Shown here piece by piece: positions 43,101-50,407 of a stretch of 64,000 nucleotides of DNA (positions within the stretch are counted from its first letter, which is position 1; each line of letters opens with the position of its first letter). Under the pieces are notes generated by a model that did not search any database, was not told the origin of the DNA, and worked only from the letters and a program-made list of their open reading frames with translations. The translations under genes and the position numbers were made by a program. Source of the DNA: JADJPO01 sp963750395 (GTDB lineage Bacteria; Actinomycetota; Actinomycetes; Actinomycetales; Kineosporiaceae); assembly GCA_963750395.1 (NCBI GenBank), contig CAVVQM010000007.1, positions 496,001 to 560,000 on the forward strand. Reading direction: 5' to 3'.

Positions 43101-43514
43101 GGACGGCGCGGTGGAGCTCAGCACGGGCACGCCCGCCTCGCGGGCCGCCCGAACGGCACGGACCTTGTTGCCGGTGGCCTCGAGTACCTCGACGGGAGGA
43201 CCGATGAAGGTCACCGAGGCCTGCCGGCAGGCGGCCGCCAGGTCCGGGTTCTCCGAGAGGAACCCGTAGCCCGGGTAGACGGCGTCCGCGCCGCTCTCCA
43301 CGGCCACGCGGATGATCTCCGCGACGTCGAGATAGGCCCGTACCGGGTGACCTCGTTCACCGATGAGATAGGACTCCTCGGCCTTGATCCGGTGGACGGC
43401 GGCCCGGTCCTCCCAGGGGAAGACGGCCACGGTGGACGCGCCGAGCTCGTAGGCGGCCCGGAAGGCGCGCACCGCGATCTCGCCGCGGTTCGCCACCAGG
43501 ATCTTGGTGAACAT
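40122..43514 (-). CDS. pyc: Pyruvate carboxylase
   Basis: Anaplerotic, ATP- and biotin-dependent conversion of pyruvate to oxaloacetate. 1130 residues: biotin carboxylase domain (about 1-450; GGGGRGMRRV loop, EMNPRIQVEHTVTEE), carboxyltransferase domain (about 530-800; TTMRDAHQSLLATR), PC tetramerisation region and C-terminal biotinyl domain with EAMKMEA (Lys1095). Promoter TAGGTT (43542-43547, minus) and Shine-Dalgarno GGAGGT (43518-43523) precede the ATG. Coupled to DDAH downstream. Confidence 0.97.
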   Translation of the reverse strand: MFTKILVANRGEIAVRAFRAAYELGASTVAVFPWEDRAAVHRIKAEESYLIGERGHPVRAYLDVAEIIRVAVESGADAVYPGYGFLSENPDLAAACRQASVTFIGPPVEVLEATGNKVRAVRAAREAGVPVLSSTAPSADVEELLAAATELTFPVFAKAVAGGGGRGMRRVDSPRDLADALSAAMREAAGAFGDPTMFLEQAVIRPRHIEVQVLADGAGEVVHLFERDCSVQRRHQKVVEIAPAPNLDPALRERLCADAVAFARRVGYVNAGTVEFLVDTAGEAAGRHAFIEMNPRIQVEHTVTEEVTDVDLVQAQMRIAAGQSLSELGLRQDAITLRGAALQCRITTEDPANGFRPDTGIINTYRSPGGAGIRLDGGTAHSGASISPHFDSLLTKLTCRGRDFPTAVHRARRALAEFRIRGVSTNIPFLSAVLAEPAFADGDLSTSFIDDRPQLLTATAGGDRATRLLTWLADVTVNRPYGTAPISIDPRDKLPVPVGITAPEVSWRAVLTQDGPAAFAARLREHGPVAVTDTTMRDAHQSLLATRVRTRDLVTVAPVLQASTPNLLSVECWGGATFDVALRFLAEDPWERLAVLREAMPDLCLQMLLRGRNTVGYTPYPTEVTEAFVEEAASTGIDIFRIFDALNDVEQMRPAITAVRERTGSVAEVALCYTADLLDPAERLYTLDYYLGLAEQIVEAGAHVIAIKDMAGLLRPVAAARLVTALRERFDAPVHLHTHDTAGGQLATLMAAIDAGVDAVDVACAAMAGTTSQPPASALVAALAHTERDTGMSLRAVQDLEPYWETVRRLYAPFESGLPAPTGRVYDHEIPGGQLSNLRQQAIALGLGEKFEQIEAMYAAADRILGRLVKVTPSSKVVGDLALHLVAVGVDPAEFAADPSRFDIPDSVIGFLHGELGDPPGGWPEPFRSKALQGRAAPRRMADLSEQDRCGLREDRRNTLNRLLFPGPAREMATVRERYADVAVLETVDYLYGLRPGQEHVIELDRGRRVIAALEAIGDADEKGERQVMCTLNGQLRPVRVRDRAIAVQVVSAEKADRSNPGHVAAPFAGVVSVGVEVGAEVEAGQSVATIEAMKMEAAITAPVSGTVRRVALGAVQQVEGGDLLLVVEA

Positions 43515-43517
43515 CTG

Positions 43518-43547
43518 ACCTCCACAGGGCTGAGACAGCCAAACCTA
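43518..43547 (-). promoter_or_regulatory. pyc -10 (TAGGTT) and Shine-Dalgarno (GGAGGT)
   Basis: Leadered promoter: TAGGTT at 43547-43542 and GGAGGT at 43523-43518 on the minus strand, before the ATG at 43514. Confidence 0.5.
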
Positions 43548-43672
43548 CCCAGCACCGTTCGGGCCGGGCGAGGGTCGACCCCCGGTGGGTGTCGGGGCTC
43601 CCGCTGCCGGTGGCGTCCGCCGCCACCTCGGTCGCGCGAGCACGGCGGGCGCGGGGACCCGGCCGGACGGGA

Positions 43673-44887
43673 TCACCCGGTCGCCGCAGCCGATGTCACC
43701 TCGACCGAGCACAGGCCCCGGATCACGAACTCCGGACGCCGGACCGGTTCGACGGCCAGGGTCAGGCCGGGCAGACGCGACCGCAGGGCAGCCAGGACGC
43801 CGGAGATCTCGGCGCGCGCCAGGGGGGCGCCCAGACAGAAGTGGATGCCGGCGCCGAATCCCAGGTGCGGATTGGGATCGCGGGCCACGTCGAAGGTGTC
43901 CGCGGCCTCGAACACCGCCGGATCGCGGTTCGCCGCCCCGAGCAGGGCGGCGATCTTCCGCCCGGCCGGCACGACCGTCCCGGCCACCTCGACCTCGACC
44001 CTCGCCGTGCGCTCGAAGAGCTGGAGCGAGGAGTCGAAGCGCACCATCTCCTCGACGGCGGTGGTCACCAGGTCGGGCTCTGCGACCACCCGGCGCCACT
44101 GGTCCGGCCGGTGCAGCAGCGCGTTCGCGCCGTTGCCGATGACGTTGACGGTGGCCTCGTGTCCGGCCATGAGCAGCAGGACGCAGGTGCCGACGATCTC
44201 GTCGTCGTCGAGCCGGTCGCCGTCGTCGGCGGCCGCGATCAGGTCCCCGACCAGGTCCTGGGGTCGTGGCGATCGCCGGCGTTCGGCGATCAGGCCGCGC
44301 AGGTAGGCCACGAACTCCGACGCGGCGGTCTCGGCCGCGCCCTGCGTCTCGCCGTCCGGCGCGTACTCGTACATCTTCACGATCGCGTTCGACCACGGGC
44401 GCAGCAGGGCGCGGTCGGCCGTCGGCACGCCGAGCAGTTCGGCGATCACCTCCACCGGAACGGGTTCCGCGACGGTGGCGATGAGATCGGCCCGGCCGTC
44501 GCCGTCGATCCGCTCGGCGAGCTCGGCGACCAGCTCGTCGGCGAGCCGGGCGATCCAGGGCCTCATCCGTTCGACGTGTCCGCGGCCGAACGCGCCGGCG
44601 ACCAGCCGCCGGAGCCGGGTGTGCGTGGGCGGCTCGCTCTCCAGGATGGAGGTGCGGTGCAGGAGGTTGAACGCCCTGAACGCCTCCGCGGGCTCCTTGT
44701 CCCGCCAGATGCGGCCCAGAGACCTGTTGCGCAGCATCGCGTTGCACGCCCCATGGCTCACCGCCACGTACTGCTCCAGGCCGGGGTGCCAGTGCACCTC
44801 GCCCCGCTCCCTCAGGCGTGTGAACGTCGGGTACGGGTCGGCGAGGAACCCCGGGTCAGCGGGGTCGAAGGGCTCGCCGTCGGTCAT
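43673..44887 (-). CDS. Cytochrome P450 (bacterial class I type)
   Basis: 404-residue soluble haem monooxygenase. AGHEATVN is the oxygen-binding I-helix motif, EMVRFDSSLQLFERTA contains the ExxR region, and FGAGIHFCLGAPLAR holds the haem-ligating Cys351. The ATG overlaps the TrpB2 stop in ATGA, a strong sign that the two enzymes are made together; the substrate may thus be an indole or tryptophan derivative (inference). No ferredoxin gene is adjacent. The frame continues to 45469 only as antisense shadow. Confidence 0.92.
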   Translation of the reverse strand: MTDGEPFDPADPGFLADPYPTFTRLRERGEVHWHPGLEQYVAVSHGACNAMLRNRSLGRIWRDKEPAEAFRAFNLLHRTSILESEPPTHTRLRRLVAGAFGRGHVERMRPWIARLADELVAELAERIDGDGRADLIATVAEPVPVEVIAELLGVPTADRALLRPWSNAIVKMYEYAPDGETQGAAETAASEFVAYLRGLIAERRRSPRPQDLVGDLIAAADDGDRLDDDEIVGTCVLLLMAGHEATVNVIGNGANALLHRPDQWRRVVAEPDLVTTAVEEMVRFDSSLQLFERTARVEVEVAGTVVPAGRKIAALLGAANRDPAVFEAADTFDVARDPNPHLGFGAGIHFCLGAPLARAEISGVLAALRSRLPGLTLAVEPVRRPEFVIRGLCSVEVTSAAATG

Positions 44888-46260
44888 TGCCCGTTCGGCA
44901 CCTCGGGGAGCTGTGCCAGCGCGTCGGCGAACCGCGCGTCGTCCGGGGTCTCGTCGATCATGCGCCCGCCCAGGTAGGCGTCGTAGGCGGCCAGGTCGAA
45001 GTGGCCGTGACCGCTGAGCGCGGTCACGATCACCGTCTCCTCCCCCGTCTGCGTCGCCCGTTCGGCCTCCCGGACCGCCGCGGCCAACGCGTGCGCGGAC
45101 TCCGGAGCGGGCACGATGCCCTCGGTGCGGGCGAACTGGACGGCGGCCGCGAAGCACTCCGTCTGGGGCACGGCGATCGACTCCATCAGACCGAGTTCGT
45201 GCACATGCGAGAGCAACGGCGACATGCCGTGGTAGCGCAACCCGCCGGCGTGGATCGGATCGGGCACGAAGCCGTGGCCGAGGGTGTGCATCTTCATCAG
45301 CGGCGTCGTGCCGGCGGTGTCGCCGAAGTCGTAGGCGTAGGTGCCGCGGGTCAGCGTCGGGCAGGACTCGGGCTCGACCGCACGGATCACCGGGCCGCCT
45401 CCGCGCTCGAGCGTGCCCCGGATGAACGGGAACGCCAGGCCGGCGAAGTTGGATCCGCCGCCGGTGCAACCCACGATCACGTCGGCGCTCTCGCCGATCT
45501 TCGCGAGCTGCAGCAGCGTCTCCTCGCCGATGATCGTCTGGTGCAGCAGAACGTGGTTGAGCACGCTGCCGAGGGCGTACTTGACGTCCTCGTTGCCGGC
45601 GGCCACCTCGACCGCCTCACTGATCGCGATGCCGAGCGAACCGGGATGATCCGCCTGCTGCGCCATGATCGCCTTGCCGGCCTCGGTCAGCGAGGACGGC
45701 GAGCGGTGGACGGTGGCCCCGAACGTCTCGATCATCATGCGGCGGTAGGGCTTCTGGTCATAGCTCGCGCCGACCTGCCAGACCTCGCAGTCGATCCCGA
45801 ACAATGAGCAGGCGAACGCCAGCGCCGTCCCCCACTGCCCGGCGCCGGTCTCGGTGGTCAGCTTCCGCACGCCGGCCCTGGCGTTGTAGTAGGCCTGTGG
45901 CACGGCGGTGTTCGGCTTGTGCGAGCCGGCCGGCGAGACGCCTTCGTACTTGTAGTAGATCCGCGCCGTGGTGCCGAGCGCCTTCTCCAACCGATGCGCG
46001 CGGAACAGCGGCGAGGGTCGCCACAGCCGGTAGACGTCCTGGACCTCCTCGGGGATGTCCACGTACCGGTCGGTGGTGACCTCCTGGAGGATCAGCTCCA
46101 TCGGGAACAGCGGGGCGAAGTCCTCCGGCCCCGCCGGCTGGAGGGTTCCGGGATGCAGCGCGGGCGGGGGCGGGCTCGGCAGATCCGGCACGAGGTTGTA
46201 CCAGCGCGTCGGCATCTCGGACTCGTCGAGCACAACCTTGTGCGTGTTCACCTGACCCAT
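44884..46260 (-). CDS. TrpB2-type tryptophan synthase beta-like enzyme
   Basis: 458-residue PLP enzyme of the TrpB2 class, which lacks the alpha-subunit contact region and can work without TrpA. PLP Lys115 in GSHKPNTAVPQ, GAGQWGTALAFA, GCTGGGSNFAGLAFPF (phosphate-binding) are visible. It condenses indole and serine to tryptophan, or a related reaction. No other trp gene is in the window. The ATG at 46260 follows TATTGT by 7 bases; the upstream 44 codons run through the intergenic repeat and are rejected. Confidence 0.93.
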   Translation of the reverse strand: MGQVNTHKVVLDESEMPTRWYNLVPDLPSPPPPALHPGTLQPAGPEDFAPLFPMELILQEVTTDRYVDIPEEVQDVYRLWRPSPLFRAHRLEKALGTTARIYYKYEGVSPAGSHKPNTAVPQAYYNARAGVRKLTTETGAGQWGTALAFACSLFGIDCEVWQVGASYDQKPYRRMMIETFGATVHRSPSSLTEAGKAIMAQQADHPGSLGIAISEAVEVAAGNEDVKYALGSVLNHVLLHQTIIGEETLLQLAKIGESADVIVGCTGGGSNFAGLAFPFIRGTLERGGGPVIRAVEPESCPTLTRGTYAYDFGDTAGTTPLMKMHTLGHGFVPDPIHAGGLRYHGMSPLLSHVHELGLMESIAVPQTECFAAAVQFARTEGIVPAPESAHALAAAVREAERATQTGEETVIVTALSGHGHFDLAAYDAYLGGRMIDETPDDARFADALAQLPEVPNGQ

Positions 46261-46267
46261 GGGGCAC

Positions 46268-46273
46268 ACAATA
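46268..46273 (-). promoter_or_regulatory. -10 hexamer TATTGT of a leaderless trpB2 transcript
   Basis: On the minus strand TATTGT is 7 bases before the ATG at 46260. It drives trpB2 and the coupled P450 independently of the peptide transporter operon upstream. Confidence 0.6.
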
Positions 46274-46317
46274 GGTGAGACCCCGTCCGTAAGAGTCCCC
46301 TTGGCCCAACCGCACAT

Positions 46318-46417
46318 GATCACGATGCGGACGTCGGCGCCCGCCTCAAGATCACGATGCGCGAGGCCGCCGCTCCGCCTCTGCGCCGACACCCACCGTG
46401 ATCTTCACCGTGATCTC
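46318..46417. repeat. Cluster of dispersed GATCACGATGCG / CACCGTGATCT repeats
   Basis: GATCACGATGCG at 46318-46329 and 46350-46361, then CACCGTGATCTT at 46394-46405 and CACCGTGATCTC at 46406-46417, in the other orientation. The same motifs occur at 13032-13168. The last copies form the 3' end of the dppF-like gene. Confidence 0.7.
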
Positions 46418-47502
46418 GAGGCCCCACTGATCACCTCGTCGTCGGCGAGGTGACACGCCACGACGTCGGAGGCCGCCCCACCCGCCGGTTCACCCGCTGA
46501 ACCACCCGCCGGTTCACCCGCCGCTTCACCCGCCGAACCACTCGGCGCACGCGGTATCAGCATCGGCTCGCGCTGACTGCACAGGTCGAACACCTCGGGG
46601 CAGCGGGTGCGGAACGAGCACCCGCTGGGCGGATCCAGCGGGCTGGGGACATCGCCGGTGAGCACGATCCGTTGCCTGGCACGCTCCCGCGGCGGGTCGG
46701 GGATCGGCACCGCCGAGAGCAGCGCCTTCGTGTAGGGGTGGCGAGGGTCGGTGTAGAGGTCCTCGGCGTCGGCCTGCTCGACCACCCGGCCCAGGTACAT
46801 CACCGCCACCCGGTCACTGATGTGCTCGACCGCGGCCAGGTCGTGGGCGATGAACAGGTAGGTCAGGCCGAGTTCACGCTGCAGCCGCGCCAGCAGGTTC
46901 ATCACCTGGGCCTGCACCGACACGTCCAGGGAGGCGATCGGCTCGTCGAGGACGATCAGTTCGGGTTCGACGGCGAGCGCGCGGGCGATCGCGGCGCGTT
47001 GCCGCTGGCCGCCGGAGAGCTCGTGCGGGTGCCGACGCAGGAACTGCGGCCCCAGGCCCACCATCTCCAACAGGTCGGCGACCCTGCGTCGACGGGCCGC
47101 GCCGCCGCGGTGCAGCCCGTGGATCTCGAGCGGCTCGGCGACGCTGGCGGCGATGGTGCGCCGCGGATTCAGGCTGGCATAGGGGTCCTGGAAGACCATG
47201 GTCAGCCGGCGGCGGAGGGCCCTCATCTGCGACCGGGACGCGGCGGTGACCTCCTGACCGTCGAGCCACACCCGCCCGGCGGTCGGTTCGACCAGCCGCA
47301 GCAGAGCCAGACCCGTGGTGGACTTGCCGCATCCGGACTCGCCGACCAGACCGAGCGCCTCCCCCCGGCGCACGCTCAGGCTCACCCCGTCCACGGCCTT
47401 CAGGAACCGCTTCTGACGCCGCAGCCCGCTGCCGGTGCTGACCGGGAAGTGCACCCGGAGATCCTCGACGACCAGCAGGGCATCCCCCCGTTCGCCGGTC
47501 AC
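46405..47502 (-). CDS. dppF: Oligopeptide/dipeptide ABC transporter ATPase (DppF/OppF type)
   Basis: 365 residues. Walker A GESGCGKST, signature LSGGQRQRAAIARAL, Walker B LIVLDEPIASLD, and the C-terminal oligopeptide-transporter region CSFRTRCPEVFDLC with conserved cysteines. Residues about 318-348 are a repetitive Ala/Gly/Glu/Ser segment (AGEPAGG units), and the last codons lie in the intergenic repeat element. GTG start overlaps the dppD stop (GTGA). Confidence 0.92.
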   Translation of the reverse strand: MTGERGDALLVVEDLRVHFPVSTGSGLRRQKRFLKAVDGVSLSVRRGEALGLVGESGCGKSTTGLALLRLVEPTAGRVWLDGQEVTAASRSQMRALRRRLTMVFQDPYASLNPRRTIAASVAEPLEIHGLHRGGAARRRRVADLLEMVGLGPQFLRRHPHELSGGQRQRAAIARALAVEPELIVLDEPIASLDVSVQAQVMNLLARLQRELGLTYLFIAHDLAAVEHISDRVAVMYLGRVVEQADAEDLYTDPRHPYTKALLSAVPIPDPPRERARQRIVLTGDVPSPLDPPSGCSFRTRCPEVFDLCSQREPMLIPRAPSGSAGEAAGEPAGGSAGEPAGGAASDVVACHLADDEVISGASRSR

Positions 47503-48542
47503 GACCCCGCCCCCGGCGTCGCCGCGCCGTCCCGCCCCGCGTCGTAGAAGGAGCGCACCAGGTGGCCCGGCGCCACCTCGCGCAGCGGTGGTTGCTCGCC
47601 CTCACAGCGGGGGTCGGCTCGCCGCGAGCACCGCGGCCAGAACCGGCAACCGAGCGGCATCCGCAGCGGATCCGGCGGTAGCCCGGGGATCACCGACAGG
47701 TCCCGTCGGCCCCCTCCGATCACCGGCAACGACCCGAGCAGTCCCTGCGTGTAGGGGTGCCGGGGGTCGGCGTACAGGTCGTCGACGGCAGCCTGCTCGA
47801 CCACCTGCCCGGCGTACATCACCACCACGCGGTCAGCGATCCCGGCGACCACGCCCAGATCGTGGGTGATCCAGACCAAAGCCATCCCCAGATCGGCCTG
47901 CAACGTGGCCAGCAGATCGGTGATCTGGGCCTGCGTGGTCACGTCCAACGCCGTGGTGGCCTCGTCGGCGATCAGCACCGCGGGCTCGCAGGCGAGCGCG
48001 ATCGCGATCATCACGCGCTGGCGCATCCCGCCGGAGAACTGGTGCGGGTAGTCACCCAGCCGCTCCCGAGGGGCAGGGATCCCCACCATGGCGAGCAGTT
48101 CCGCGGCGCGGGCGCGCTGAGCCTCGCCGGTGAGCCCCAGATGCTGCGCCAGACCCTCTCCGATCTGGCGACCGATGGTCAGATACGGGTTGAGCGAGGT
48201 CATCGGGTCCTGGAAGACCAGGGCGACCTTGGCGCCACGGGTGGTCCGCCGCTGCGCCTCCGGCAACATGAGCAGATTCTGCCCGTCCATGATCACCTCA
48301 CCGGTGATCCGCGCGGGGGGCGCGGGCAGCAGCCCCATGACCGCCAGCGCCGTGACGCTCTTGCCGCTGCCGGATTCGCCCACCACGGCGAGGGTCTCAC
48401 CGCGGTCGACCTGCCAGCTGACGCCGTCCACGACGGTGGCCATGCCGTGCCGGGTACCGAATCGCACCGACAGATCGCGCACCTGCAGGGCGGCCCCGAC
48501 GGACGTCGCGCGCGGCGTCGCCCCGGCCGTGGAGGCGTTCAC
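47499..48542 (-). CDS. dppD: Oligopeptide/dipeptide ABC transporter ATPase (DppD/OppD type)
   Basis: 347 residues. Walker A GESGSGKSV, signature FSGGMRQRVMIAIAL, Walker B VLIADEATTALD, and the C-terminal CRFWPRCSRRADPRC cysteine motif typical of the DppD/OppD group. Works with DppF at the cytosolic face of the permeases. GTG 48542 overlaps the stop of the permease gene by four bases; the frame upstream of it is shadow. Confidence 0.93.
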   Translation of the reverse strand: MNASTAGATPRATSVGAALQVRDLSVRFGTRHGMATVVDGVSWQVDRGETLAVVGESGSGKSVTALAVMGLLPAPPARITGEVIMDGQNLLMLPEAQRRTTRGAKVALVFQDPMTSLNPYLTIGRQIGEGLAQHLGLTGEAQRARAAELLAMVGIPAPRERLGDYPHQFSGGMRQRVMIAIALACEPAVLIADEATTALDVTTQAQITDLLATLQADLGMALVWITHDLGVVAGIADRVVVMYAGQVVEQAAVDDLYADPRHPYTQGLLGSLPVIGGGRRDLSVIPGLPPDPLRMPLGCRFWPRCSRRADPRCEGEQPPLREVAPGHLVRSFYDAGRDGAATPGAGS

Positions 48543-49462
48543 GCAGCGCCCCGGGACTCGATGACCGAGCGCTGCTTCGGATCCAGGGCGTCGCGGGCGG
48601 CGTCGCCGACCACGTTGAACGCGAGCACGGTCAGGAAGATGGCGGCGCCCGGGAAGACCACGATCCACCAGGCCTGCTCGATGAAGCCGCGACCGTCGAA
48701 CAGCATCCGGCCCCAGGACGGCGCCGGCGGCTGGATTCCCAGGCCGAGGAACGACAGCGCCGCCTCGGACAGGATCGCGAAGGCCAGGCTCAACGAGGTC
48801 TGGACGATGAGCGGAGCCATCACGTTCGGCAGCACGTGCAGCCGCAGGATGCGCACGTCGCCGGCGCCGATCGCGCGGGCGGCGCGGACGTAGACCTCCT
48901 CGCGCACACTGAGCACGCTCGCCCGGCAGATCCGGGCGAAGATCGGCGTGTAGACGATGCCGATGGCGATCATCGCATTGGTGACGCCGGGGCCGAGCAC
49001 CGCCAGGATCGCGATGGCCAGCAGGATCGCCGGGAAGGCGAAGAGCATGTCCATCACCCTCATCACCACGTCGTCGATCCAGCCGCCGTAGTAGCCGGCG
49101 ACCAGGCCGAGCACCACGCCGAGCGCCAGCGAGATCCCCACCGCGATCACGCCGACCTGCAGGGAGACCCTGGCCGCGACGAGCACCCGGCTGAAGATGT
49201 CGCGACCGAGCTCGTCGGTGCCGAACCAGTGCGCGCCACTCGGCGGCTGGAGCCGGTTCGACACGTCGATGTCGTTGATCCGGTAGGGCGCCAGCGCCTC
49301 ACCGAACACGGCCGCGACGATCAGGAGGGCCAGGACGAGGAGGCCGGCCACCGCGAGCCGATTGGACAGCAGTGCCCGCAGACCGGCGAAGCGCTCCTCG
49401 GGGACCGGTTCCTGCTCCGCGACCGCCTCGTGGTGCCCGGCGCCGGGCGTCGGCTCGCTCAC
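48539..49462 (-). CDS. dppC: Peptide ABC transporter permease (DppC type)
   Basis: 307 residues with six transmembrane helices; FGTDELGRDIFSRVLVAARVSLQVG is the DppC/OppC signature, and the EAA cytosolic loop (RAARAIGAGDVRILRLHVLPN) contacts the ATPases. GTG start overlaps the dppB stop in GTGA. Confidence 0.93.
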   Translation of the reverse strand: MSEPTPGAGHHEAVAEQEPVPEERFAGLRALLSNRLAVAGLLVLALLIVAAVFGEALAPYRINDIDVSNRLQPPSGAHWFGTDELGRDIFSRVLVAARVSLQVGVIAVGISLALGVVLGLVAGYYGGWIDDVVMRVMDMLFAFPAILLAIAILAVLGPGVTNAMIAIGIVYTPIFARICRASVLSVREEVYVRAARAIGAGDVRILRLHVLPNVMAPLIVQTSLSLAFAILSEAALSFLGLGIQPPAPSWGRMLFDGRGFIEQAWWIVVFPGAAIFLTVLAFNVVGDAARDALDPKQRSVIESRGAA

Positions 49463-50403
49463 CGCAGCGCGATCCTCGGGTCGAGGGCGGCGTAGAGCAG
49501 ATCCACGAGAAGGTTCACCAGCAGGAACACGGCGGCGAACATCAGGATCGCCCCCTGCATCAGCGGGTAGTCACGGGCCTGGACGGCGTCCAGGGTGAGC
49601 CGTCCGATGCCCGGCCAGGCGAAGATCACCTCGACCACCACCACCCCGCCCAGCAGGGTCGCGAGCTGGACGCCGGTGACCGTCACCACCGGCACAAGCG
49701 CCGACCGGACGACGTGGCGCCACAACACGGTGCGGCGCCGGATCCCCTTCGCCATCGCGGTGCGCACGTACTCCTTGCCGAGGGCCTCGAGCACCGCCGA
49801 GCGGACGAAGCGGGTCAGGATCGAGCCGGACACCAATCCGACGGTCATGGCGGGCATCAGGACGTGGCTCAGCCAGCCGGACGGGCTCTGAGAGAAGGCG
49901 ACATAGCCCGAGGGGGGCAGCCAGCCGAGGGTCGAGGTGAACAGCAGGATGAACAGGATCGCCATCCAGAAGTCCGGCACAGACACACCGATCTGACTGA
50001 ACACGGTCGCCGCGTAGTCGGCCGTCCGGCCCTGTCGCAGTGCCGAGAGCAGGCCGAGCGGGATCGCGATCACCAGGGCGATCAGCAGGGCCACGGCGGC
50101 CAGGGACAGGGTCGCCGGCAGCCGTTCGAGGATGCTCTCGGTGACCGGGCGTCCGCTGCGGAAGCTGACGCCGAGATCCCCCGTCGCAGCATGGCCGATG
50201 TAGGTCACGATCTGCAGTGGCCACGGATCGTCGAGCCCGGAACGTGCCCTCAGGGCGTCGTAGGTGGCCGGGTCGTACCTGGTGCCCAGGGCGATCCTGA
50301 TCGGATCGCCCGGGACCAGCTTCATCAGGCCGAACACGATGACACACACCCCGAGCAGGACGACGAGCGCCTGCCCGACCCGCCGGACGACGTAGCGGGT
50401 CAT
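49459..50403 (-). CDS. dppB: Peptide ABC transporter permease (DppB type)
   Basis: 314 residues, six transmembrane helices. MTRYVVRRVGQALVVLLGVCVIVF and the long periplasmic loop (LVPGDPIRIALG to SFRSGRPV) are typical of DppB/OppB; the EAA loop is RTAMAKGIRRRTVLWRHVVR. ATG start 5 bases after the stop of the binding-protein gene. Confidence 0.93.
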   Translation of the reverse strand: MTRYVVRRVGQALVVLLGVCVIVFGLMKLVPGDPIRIALGTRYDPATYDALRARSGLDDPWPLQIVTYIGHAATGDLGVSFRSGRPVTESILERLPATLSLAAVALLIALVIAIPLGLLSALRQGRTADYAATVFSQIGVSVPDFWMAILFILLFTSTLGWLPPSGYVAFSQSPSGWLSHVLMPAMTVGLVSGSILTRFVRSAVLEALGKEYVRTAMAKGIRRRTVLWRHVVRSALVPVVTVTGVQLATLLGGVVVVEVIFAWPGIGRLTLDAVQARDYPLMQGAILMFAAVFLLVNLLVDLLYAALDPRIALR

Positions 50404-50407
50404 GACC

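Noticed and set aside
40086..44306. A 1406-codon open frame antisense to pyruvate carboxylase
   Set aside because: It is the GC-driven shadow of pyc and the P450 gene: low-complexity Arg/Gly/Asp/His composition, no motif, no promoter.
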